Source: Gerris lacustris
Lineage: Eukaryota; Arthropoda; Insecta; Hemiptera; Gerridae
Reading direction: 5' to 3'
Assembly (NCBI GenBank): GCA_951217055.1
Contig: OX578282.1
Coordinates: 71,577,092-71,641,091 of the forward strand
Length of the DNA: 64,000 nucleotides
Shown here in pieces: positions 53,716 through 64,000 of the stretch. The notes under the pieces are model-generated. The model did no database searches and was not told the DNA's origin. It was given only the letters and a program-made list of their open reading frames with translations. How positions within the stretch are numbered: position 1 is the first letter of the stretch; each line of letters opens with the position of its first letter. The translations under genes were made by a program, and so were the position numbers.

Positions 53716-54490
53716 ATTTATTAGATATGAACTAAAACTAAAATAAAGTTGGTCAAAAGATTTTGTATGAATTGTTCCTGCAGTTCTTTCAAACTTTTAA
53801 TATTTTTAAAAAACTTCTAAGGTCATGATAATAATTATAAGATATTACAGTTTGGTATAATGTTCGAAAATTTGAAATTAACCTAGCTGGACATGTCATC
53901 TAAAGCATACTTTAAATGTAGGTAACACAATTCCTGTAATTTGGTTGTGTATGCCTATTGTAAAGTTTGTAAAGCTATTGAAGAGATATACTAACCCCGT
54001 CATATTTGTATAACACCTAGGCCATACACGGGCTGTTGTACTACGAAGTTAGTTGATTGCGCTAATAATTTTTTTTTTTTGCGGTTAAATTAGTAACTAC
54101 AATTTCATGCAGCAACTACAAGTACATGCAGCACTTGTTGAATCATGTTAGATGTTTTTTTATCTTGCCTTTTATAATTGATTATGTATTAAAAAAATAT
54201 TTATTATTAATATTATTGTTATTGTTACGTTAACTGATAGTATAGTTTAGAGAGCCCATGTATATGTAAATAAATTATCATAATTACTTCAGTCTATTTG
54301 TTTTATTTATAAGCAATCAAACCCAAATGGAATATTTATAAACAGCTGTTATAACGTTTAATACAAGGAAATGAAGCATCTACGAAAAGTTCTAAGTCTA
54401 TACATTAAGCAACTTTATTGTAGAAACTTAGATTTTATCTAAAAAATTAAATTGTCAGACATTTAGTGTGACACAAGGGTAACACTAACT
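53716..54490. other. Intergenic DNA, no gene seen
   Basis: No gene or defined mobile element recognised. Confidence 0.45.
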
Positions 54491-55655
54491 CAAGGATCTT
54501 ATAAAATAGGGATGGAGCACTAAGTATACCTCCTGGGTAAAAAAGTGTCGCCAAGAACTTTGAAAAAAAAAATCTACAAAAATTACGACTGCACATGCTC
54601 AGAACTTTTTAGTGGAACGAATTTCTTCCCGACTGTTATCCATTGTTTATTTTGAATGAAAGGTTACAATCTAACATGTTTTTAATCAAGGAACTGCAAA
54701 CACTTTAGCTAACACAATAAACAATGATTGGCTAAACATAGACCAAAATCACAAAAAAATATAGACACAAATTAATAGTGCACCAGAGAAAGCAATAGAA
54801 AAAACAAGGGAGAAAACAACCAAACAAGGAATAATATGAAACGTGAGTGGAAGAAAATTAGCTTTAAAAATATCATAACCTGATAGAATTTTTCTACTCT
54901 GATTTCTTCTACCTCATCGAATTCTTCACATCTTCTATAGTTATAACCAAGGCTCGATTTGAGGCGGAACGGCTTTCCGGGACCTCCCTCTCTGATAAAT
55001 AAAAAAATAAAATTATCGGCACTAAGTTTTATTTTTAAAATCCTTTGTTAAAATTTTATTTGTCAATGAGTGACTACAAATTTGATTAAGGACATCATGT
55101 ATTAAACTGGCAAATATTTTTCTTTTCAAAATACAAAAAATATCAATTTGTTGAGATTATACTACTAAATTATGATAACCTGAAACAACAAAGGTTTTTT
55201 TTAAGGCAGGGATCGTATTAAATAAGTACTGTGAGTCGCTGTGACGAAACTCCCAAGGGCGAGTGAGACAGGGAATGTTTTGTTGATTTAATTATTCGTA
55301 TAAACTTAAGTACCTATTTATTTATTGAGAGTATTATAACATCATGTGGTATGCTAATCAAAAAATTGTTAATAAAAAATACTACTTAATATGATATAAG
55401 TTTCCACACGAAACCCACCTGATTGCAGTGTGGGTTTATGTCTAAAACTCTTGAAATTTTGTTTTTGAACGTTTATTTTTCAAACTTTTTCCCAGAGGAG
55501 GACCCCCGGACCCCTCTGCTACAGAAGGGGGGGGGGTGGTTCCGGCACCTCAATTTCTATAAATCGAGCACTGGTTATAACCATACGGGAAGGTAATCTA
55601 TCCCATTATATTTTCAAAGTTCTTGGACCTTTCCCAGTGGAGTTAGGTTACACTA
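54491..55655. mobile_element. hAT-like element D (relative of A and B), right end decayed
   Basis: It starts with CAAGGATCTTATAAAATAGG and shares the next 170 bases with element B. The interior near 54700-54900 matches element A inverted. The right part reaches GGTTATAACCATACGGGAAGG and TTTTCAAAGTTCTTGG but lacks a terminal repeat, so the end is approximate. Flanks CACTAACT and CACTAATA are a possible decayed duplication. It contains a decayed hammerhead-like core at 55229. Confidence 0.65.
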
Positions 55656-55674
55656 ATATTCAATTAATAAATAA

Positions 55675-55810
55675 TGGGCGCAGACGATTAAAATTAACAT
55701 GGGCCCATCTGTGGGCAACTTTCAACAAAACATCCAAAATTTCTTCAAATTCGAATAAGCACTAGCACTTTTGAAAGTAGTGTGACGACAGCTTCCTCGT
55801 GTCCTATTTG
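55675..55810 (-). repeat. T2-family tail fragment, minus strand
   Basis: The complement shows GCGAGGAAGCTGTCGTCAC-like and TTTCAACCGTCTGCGC-like words of the T2 tail. Strongly decayed. Confidence 0.5.
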
Positions 55811-55979
55811 GTATAATTTAATGTTTTTATAAATTATTATTACCAGATTTATTTAATTCCCCCCCCCCCTCCCTCCGTTTATTAAATCAATCAAAATTCT
55901 TTTGATTTTTTACATTAATCAAATTATCAATTTAGGAAAATTTAAAGAGCGCAGACGGATGATATTAGTGGGCAAGGTA

Positions 55980-57696
55980 CAGAGACGGAACTAGACCTGC
56001 TGAGGCCCGTGTGCAAGATATTTTTTGAGGCCCCCCCCCCCCCCTTCCAAGATGACCAAATATTTTTGTCACCTCATTTTTCAGGATACACATAAGATTT
56101 GTAATAAATTGCGACAAAAAACATTATTTTATGATAAAAAAAAAGTATAAATTAATTGAATTCGTATTTAAATGGAATACATTTTAGAATATTTTAATCA
56201 AAATCGTAAGAATCGTTTTCGAGAAATACTTTTTTCATAGTTTTTAAAGATTAGCGCCCACAAATTTGAAGGTAAAATTAATTTCTCCTCGTGGTATGAT
56301 TTTTCTGAGGCTCCAGGAGTGTGCACAGACAGGCAACAGAAATTTTTTAAAAACTAATTTTTTGGACCCAGGGGACCTCAAAATGCGTAAATCCATCAAA
56401 ATCGAATTGTCGCGACATTACAATACTTTCTCTTTATATGGAAAGTAAAAAGAATTTAAAGGAAGCAAAAAAGTTACGAAAACGAGGAAAAATGTTGCTC
56501 TTAATGGTATTTTTTTACATTAGCATACCCCTATATCCCTTTATGTTAATAGTTATTTAGACAGAGGAACATTATACAGAGTTGCATATATTCTTAGTCT
56601 AAATTACTATTAAGACAAAGGGATATTTATTCCAATGTACCTTGGGACAAAGGAATATCACACTTGTGTTTATAATTGTGATCATATCCCTTAGTCTAAT
56701 CAACTATTAAGATAAAGGAGTATTAAATATAGAACTTCCCCAGAAGTCTTAATGTCTTGGGGAAACAAACACACAAACCGTTTTGACTTTTGTAGGGCAG
56801 ACTATTGTTTAGAACCAAGGTGGGTGCTAAAGTAAAAAAGAGCCCTTGTAATAAATACAAAAGAATGGATTTCGAGTTTATGGCTCAAAATAAGAACTCT
56901 TTATTTTAAATTTTTTTTATTGAATTCATTATTTTAGCTGTTAGACTTGAGTTGAATACTCATATTTTGAAACTTTAATTCTTGGAGAAAAAATTCCAAA
57001 AGTAAAAAGTTCTTATTTTAAGCCATAGAATCTCATTTTAGCCTTAAAAATATGTCTTCTATTAACTTTTTCATATTTTAAGTACTGCTGCAGAGCATTT
57101 TAGCGCTCAAAGTGCTTAGCATTTATTCTGTAAGCGCATTTTAAGTTAACATAGAACCCAGCAAACCGCGTCTTTCTTCCTGCAATAGATTCCGGAGATA
57201 TTGAGTGGATCGTGTTAGGTGGCCCCTGTGTAGGCATATTTTACAAGTTAAAAATGTATAATTAATTAAAAACTTACTAAAGATAGTTACATTTTGATGT
57301 AACATATGCAGGATAATACAAAACATTAACAGTCTAAAATACTAAAATATCCAAATGTATAAAAATCACGTCATGTTGTAAGTTTATTTTTATATTAATA
57401 ATATTATCCTAATAAGCATTTAACATCAATTCTCTCAAAAAATGATAATAATAATAATTATTATTATGTGGAAAAGAATATAGATACCTACCACATACAA
57501 ATAATATAAATAATAACAATGGTAATAAATAAAATATAAACTAACTTCACCTTTTTAGTAAAATTATTCTTTATTTTTATTAATTTATTTTTATTTTATT
57601 AATTTTTTATTATAACTGGCCGAGCGGAAGTGAGGCCCCCCTTACTCCGAGGCCCGTGTGCGGCCGACCCCATGCACACGGCTAGTTCCGGCACTG
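55980..57696. mobile_element. 1.7-kb hAT-like element
   Basis: The left terminus CAGAGACGGAACTAG and right terminus CTAGTTCCGGCACTG are inverted with two mismatches. An exact 8-bp duplication, GCAAGGTA, flanks it (55972-55979 and 57697-57704). Inside are a repeat G copy (56160-56450), a MITE-M fragment (about 56585-56720) and AT-rich DNA. The subterminal GAGGCCC words on both sides are also inverted. No transposase frame remains. Confidence 0.92.
56160..56450. repeat. Repeat G, right-half copy nested in the hAT
   Basis: From AAATGGAATACATTTTAGAAT to the terminal TACTTTCTC..GGAAAGTA. The CAGACGA microsatellite is reduced to ACAGACAGGCAACAG. Confidence 0.65.
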
Positions 57697-57704
57697 GCAA
57701 GGTA

Positions 57705-58437
57705 TGTGTGAACCAGTAACCCTTAACCAAATCCCTATTCCTCATTCCTGTTCCGTCCGCTACCTAGGGCTACACTTAGATCGTCCTTAACATGGGCACA
57801 TCACACTAAACATAAACGTCAAACATGCAATACACGCTATAAACTTCTACACAGACTCTTACACAACACATCTAAACTCAACATGCATAACAAAATACTA
57901 ATCTACAACACAACATAAAACCAACATGGACATATGGCATAGAACTCTGGGGTTGTACCAAGCACCAAGCCTTCCAATTCCTATCGAATCCAATCTCTCC
58001 AATCCATGATCCTAAGAAAAGTAGCTGACGCCCCCTTCTATGTTTCAAATTCCGTCTTTTATAATGACCTCAAAGTACCCTTTGTCCGTGAATTAGCCTT
58101 CTCCAGATACAAATCCTTCCACAATTCCCTTTCCGACCACTCCAATCCACAAGTTCACAGCCTGTTTTCCATATCCATTCCTGACAACCCTCCTAGACGC
58201 CTAAGAAGGCAGTGGCCACGTGACCTCTAGGATAACTAAATTATATTTATTTTAATTAAGTTTACTTTAATTATCATTATATCTGCTAATATAAATTTTG
58301 TATCAATTCAGTAAGTGCTATCTCTGGATAGTTCCATACATCTTGCCGTTTTCAAGTCATACACCTACTTTTTTATCTGTATTGCTTTTAACAATTATGT
58401 ATTGTAGTTGCAATAATCAATTTAAAAAAAAAAAAAA
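57705..58437 (+). mobile_element. 5'-truncated Jockey-like LINE
   Basis: A plus-strand LINE tail begins close to the hAT right boundary and ends in a poly(A) run at 58422-58436. It contains the decayed ORF2 C-terminus (57797-58230) and a short 3' untranslated part. A target duplication was not found. Confidence 0.75.
57797..58230 (+). pseudogene. C-terminus of a Jockey-clade reverse transcriptase ORF, broken
   Basis: Frame fragments read TWAHHTKHKRQ then KLLHRLLHN and NKILIYN (57797-57920), YGIELWGC in another frame, and finally MILRKVADAPFYVSN...NDLKVPFVREL...RRLRRQWPRDL (58006-58230, stop TAG). This order is that of the conserved post-RT region of Jockey-type elements (KxLLxYKxxxRPxWxYGIxLWG, LRxxxxAPWYVxN). 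At least two frameshifts and a stop make it nonfunctional; the catalytic core is absent. Confidence 0.85.
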
Positions 58438-60284
<1,847 letters not shown>

Positions 60285-61319
60285 TAAGGCCTCTTTCACA
60301 CGAGGCAACTTAGGGTGCGTTCGGAAACACTAACCAGGTCGACCGAGAAGTAACCGGTGTGTCCGGAAACACCAACCTAAACAACCGACCGCGTTCGTAA
60401 AGCTCCGGTCGTTTTAGCGGTCGACCGCTTCGACCGAAATCGAAATACGGTGAGTCCGGTTAGTAACCATCATGTTACCTTTCTTGGCGAAATGTCATTG
60501 TTCTTTTGTAAACATTTGATAACATTTTATAAACATTGAATACATTGTCGTATTTTTTTGCTTATCTTTAAAATTCTTTTTTATATTTAGTTTTTGTGAA
60601 ACATGGACCTTTTTCGGCACTCTTTTACTTTGTTATTCACCTTCTTTATTTTAAAATTGAAATGAATTTGATGGGTAATTTTTTTGACTAATAATAACAA
60701 TATATCAAAACTGAAAGATGAAAAGTGTGATATTCCTTTGTACCACAGTTCATTATAAACCTACCTTTGCCCTAATAGTTATTTACCAATCCTAGTTTTC
60801 AACATTTTATAGATACCGATATAGTTGTTATTTTAGACAATCTAAAAATAGAACCCCTGCCTGAGTTGAAGGAGACTGTGCGGTCGAGGATCGTTTGGTG
60901 GCATAATTTTGTTTGATTTATTCATGAGAGATTATATACATTTGTTAAACTGTCCGTTTGCATATTTTATACATTTAAGAGATTATAAATGTATCATTTG
61001 TACACAGAAGAATTGATATTATCGATGTAAACAGTGAAGTTCAAGGTTTCAGGAGGAAGATGCTGCTGAACGTCGTTTAATCTGAGTTTTTAGTAGAAAG
61101 AAAAAGGAAAGGGATGAAGCTCCCCCCCCCCCCCTCCCCCTCCTTAAAGTCCAAAATTTACTTATTTTTCACATTTTACGTCAAACGGTTTATTTTTTGA
61201 AAAAAAGTGTTATTACCAAAATTATTCCTCACATAAGTCTGCACAAAAAAGGTCCTATGCATGTTTGAAGTGGGACATACCGTTTTCGAGATATTGGAGT
61301 TGGGTAGAGATAAAACGTA

Positions 61320-61760
61320 TTTTTGCGAACCAAGATATCTAAAAAACAACTCATCCGATTTTAATGAAATTGGGATGGCAAGTTATACTTAGCCCATTGT
61401 TGATCCCATATAAGTTTCAACCTTCTGCGCCCATTATTTTATCCTGCACATGCACTTAAACATACATTTATTTAGACCTATATCTTCAATAGTACTCAAC
61501 TGATTATTATGAAATTTTGATGAGTTGTCGAAAGTAGTCCACAGATATCCCCAAATTAATTTCAACCGTCTGCGCTCTTTACATTTTGATAAATTGATAC
61601 CTTTAATTCATAAAAGGCAGACAAAAAATTGATCAACAGACAGACAGAAAGGGAACCAATTTAGAAAATGTAAAGAGCGCAGACGGTTGAAATTAATGTG
61701 ACGCTATCTGCGGGCTACTTTCGACAAACCATCCAAATTTCATAATTACCAGTTGAGTAC
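61320..61760. repeat. Two facing T2 tail fragments with a 32-bp perfect inverted repeat
   Basis: A plus-strand T2 fragment (61320-61600) ends at an arm (61556-61587) that is exactly complementary to 61665-61696, the start of a minus-strand T2 tail. The arm contains CAACCGTCTGCGCTCTTTAC. The gap holds a short CAGACAGACAG run. Confidence 0.85.
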
Positions 61761-62596
61761 TAAGTAAATTTTGGACTTTATGGAGGGGGTGGGGGGGGGG
61801 GGGACGCGCCCCCTCAAGAGGGGGAACTTTATGGTTTCTTACTACTGCACCCCTTAAAAGTGTTTTCACAAAGTTTCAAAACTTTATAAATTATTTCCTC
61901 CATTTGCTGTTTTTTTTACTAATTTTCCTGGACTAGGAGGTCAGTACGATGTTATGACCCGAGGAAGCAGAAGTACTTGATGCTCTTCTGCAAGAAGAAT
62001 AGCAAAAAAATTGGTTGTGCGTCAAGTCTCCCGTAAAAAGGGTCTCGTTGGTATTATGAATAGAAAATTAGTTAGTATAAGGGGGGTGGGGCACGCAAAA
62101 TGTTGATTTCTTTTACAAAATGGCATGAAAAATTAACTAATTACCACATGTGTTATATATGTTTGTAATCTACTCTTTATTACCTTTCATTTGATACCCC
62201 ACTCAAAAATTTTTAAAATATATTTTTTTCGCGTGACATGAATTGTCCGCCATTTTGAATTTGAACAGCTGATACTTTTGAGTTCGCTATATATTTCCTG
62301 TGTGTGCGTCAAAACGATCTTTAATACTGGAAAGTTTCAAGTATTTATCTCTTTTAATTCAAGTAATTGGAACCGTACAGAGGGACAGACAGATAGAGGT
62401 ATGAAACTATAAGGGTTTCATTTTTTGGTTTTACCAGCGAAACCCTAAAAAGAAAGAAATCTAGTCGAAGAACGTGGGTTCATCCCTTATTAGAGAATCA
62501 GGAAACGGGATCTTTCTCACAATTATATCCGAAACTACTAAGCCACGAGGATAAATTCTTCAAGTTAATTGGAAGAGAAAGTAGTATTTATATGGA
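61761..62596. other. Interior of the Harbinger-like element, repeat-like, no gene
   Basis: Contains a G-rich run (61784-61803), GCGCCCCCTCAAGAGGGGG and, at 62380-62450, a CAGAGGGACAGACAGATAG block followed by GGTTTTACCAGCGAAACCC, resembling the microsatellite-plus-tail layout of repeats K and T. No protein frame recognised. Confidence 0.45.
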
Positions 62597-62605
62597 ACAA
62601 GTGTG

Positions 62606-63081
62606 CCAGTTGACTCAACTAAGTTGACTCGTGTGAAGGGCCTAATGCCTTGTAGTGTCTTTTTAGTTGAATCAACTAGTGGGGATGAGAACGCGAGCGG
62701 CACATGTGCCTGGTCTCCTAGTCGCCTGGGCGGACGAGTTGACTCGTGTGAAGGGGTTCGGGCGATTCCTTAGCGCTTGCTACCCGGCTACACTCCTTTT
62801 CAACCGCCAGTCAACTAGTTGAATCAACTTTGTTGCCTCGTGTGAAAGAGGCCTTTTAGTTGATTCAACTAGTTGACTGGCGGTTGAAAAGGAGTGTAGC
62901 CGGGTAGCAAGCGCTAAGGAATCGCCCGAACCCCTTCACACGAGTCAACTCGTCCGCCCAGGCAACTAGGAGGCCAGGCACATGTGCCGCTCACCTTCTC
63001 ATCCTAACTAGTTGATTCAACAAAAAACACACTACAAGGCATTAGGCTTTTCACACGAGTCAACTTAGTTGATTCAACTGG
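62606..63081. mobile_element. 476-bp near-perfect palindrome (foldback MITE)
   Basis: Arms 62606-62829 and 62858-63081 are complementary with few mismatches. The 28-base loop (62830-62857) itself contains TGCCTCGTGTGAAAGAGGCC, a Harbinger-like terminus. The arms contain internal GTTGACTCGTGTGAAGG units and the palindrome AACTAGTTGA. Its left arm overlaps the right terminus of the element at 60288-62642. Confidence 0.92.
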
Positions 63082-63540
63082 ACTTGTTTGACATGAATTC
63101 TACTTTCTATAGTTCTACGATTACTTTACACTGGCATCTCTACAACTAAACACGCACTTCTTTCAACCCCCTTTACTTATACATATTTCGTTTAATACGA
63201 TATACGATAATAGGTTAAAAGATTGCTTATTACGTGCAACAATAATTCGTAAATTGCATTGTCTTTACTATCTAGTCCTCTTTAATTATTATGAACCAAC
63301 ATAAAGACTTATCTTAAATAACTAATTTATCTTTTACGAAATTAAAAATAATTAGATCGCTTTTATTAGATATTTTAAAGCACATTATATTTTATGCACT
63401 ACATTATTATTAATACATATTTCATATTGCCAATTCTTAATATAATGTTTAAGAATTGAATTTATAATAAACTTTAAGAATATGATAAATAATAAACTGA
63501 ATACCTTACATATTTTTATTATTTACATACCGTAAAATCT
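63082..63540. other. AT-rich intergenic DNA, no gene seen
   Basis: No recognisable feature. Confidence 0.45.
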
Positions 63541-63930
63541 CGCGTAAAATACGCACCCGAGTATAATTCGCAGGCTATATTTTGACTAAATATTCGGCTA
63601 ATTTTGACCTTAAATATTCGTGTATAATACCAGTGGCGTATCCAAATTTTGAATTTATGACCTCTCAAAACAGCGCTTTTATGCATTTCTGAGGTGAAAT
63701 TGAATATGAGGTGAATGTAAAAATATGTATAAAAAAAAAAAAAATTTTTTTTTTACTCTATTGGGTCTGGGCCCGTCTGGGGGGGGGGGGGGGGGGGCAC
63801 GTGCCCCCTGTGCCCCCCCCCCCCCCCCCCCTGGATACGCCACTGTATAATACGCACCTAACTTTTCCGTCAAATTTTAGAAACAAAAAATCACTAAATA
63901 TTCGTATATACGGCGCATTTAGTTAAAATA
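63541..63930. repeat. TATTCG..TATAATACGCAC-type repeat, split by a hAT MITE
   Basis: The words CGCGTAAAATACGCACC, TATTCGTGTATAATAC and, after the MITE, TATAATACGCACC and TATTCGTATATACG show a repeat with internal TATTCG units. Removal of 63631-63845 plus one 8-bp duplication rejoins TGTATAATAC to GCACCTAAC. Confidence 0.6.
63631..63845 (-). mobile_element. 215-bp hAT MITE (TIR CAGTGGCGTATCCA)
   Basis: Perfect 14-bp TIRs and an exact 8-bp duplication, TATAATAC (63623-63630 and 63846-63853). The interior matches 4355-4425 of the outer hAT in inverse orientation. G and C runs lie near the right end. Deletion derivative of the same family. Confidence 0.95.
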
Positions 63931-64000
63931 AAATAATTATTTTTGCGCATTGTACAAGTAATGTCAAATGTTTATTTTTATATTCCTATTAAAGGAAAGC
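63931..64000. other. Window end, no feature seen
   Basis: Short AT-rich remainder. Confidence 0.4.

Larger units (their letters stand above)
60288..62642. mobile_element. PIF/Harbinger-like element, 2.36 kb, nonautonomous
   Basis: The left terminus GGCCTCTTTCACACGAGGC(AACTTAG) and right terminus CTAAGTTGACTCGTGTGAAG(GGCC) are inverted over about 25 bases. TAA flanks both sides (60285-60287 and 62643-62645). It carries fragments of MITE M and two T2 tail fragments. No transposase or Myb-like frame is visible. The left subterminal block repeats GGAAACAC(T/C)AACC at 60326 and 60365. Confidence 0.75.

Noticed and set aside
63679..63926. Pro/Gly-rich frames on both strands
   Set aside because: They span the G and C runs of the hAT MITE and the split repeat.

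Overview
This is an AT-rich, repeat-dense stretch of an animal nuclear genome, almost certainly an insect. The evidence is one spliced protein gene with GT-AG introns and insect-type desaturase sequence, several long (TA)n tracts, and a large load of DNA transposons, SINE-like elements and LINE fragments. Nothing prokaryotic is visible: no operons, no ribosome binding sites, no CRISPR.

The only convincing host gene is a six-coding-exon acyl-CoA desaturase on the + strand (ATG at 42888, stop at 53126-53128, 427 codons). Its exons join in frame. All three histidine boxes (HRLWTH, HRVHH, HNYHH) and the NSFAH motif are present. It has an unusual Asn-Gly-Thr/Ser-rich N-terminal extension. Its introns hold minisatellites and transposon copies.

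Layout: 0-8 kb holds an intergenic repeat, tRNA-like B-box elements, a hAT element nested inside another hAT, and the start of the TTACC-hairpin (T) family. 8-13 kb holds a 25-bp minisatellite, small MITEs and two hAT-like elements inserted one base apart. 13-20 kb holds a 5S-rRNA-like fragment, a 1.1-kb palindrome and a palindromic tRNA-derived SINE. 20-24 kb holds a 5'-truncated RTE-type LINE inserted in a T copy with an 11-bp target duplication. 24-31 kb holds a second hAT fragment, a hammerhead-ribozyme core, a Helitron-like element and a Crypton-like fragment. 31-42 kb is mostly unannotatable AT-rich DNA with palindromes and a second palindromic SINE inside a hAT-like element. 42-53.2 kb is the desaturase. 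53-64 kb holds a foldback element, a 1.7-kb hAT, a Jockey-like LINE tail, a PIF/Harbinger-like element, a 476-bp palindrome and a short hAT MITE.

Several insertions are bounded by exact target-site duplications that can be read directly (8 bp for hATs, TAA for Harbinger-like, TA for the large palindrome, 11 bp for RTE, 16-17 bp for the palindromic SINE), so their relative order can be partly reconstructed. The most unusual items are the palindromic tRNA-SINE, the hammerhead core at 26195, the structured hammerhead-like insertion in desaturase intron 1, and a telomere-like 10-mer present at three loci. Family names such as T, G, K and M are labels for this report only.
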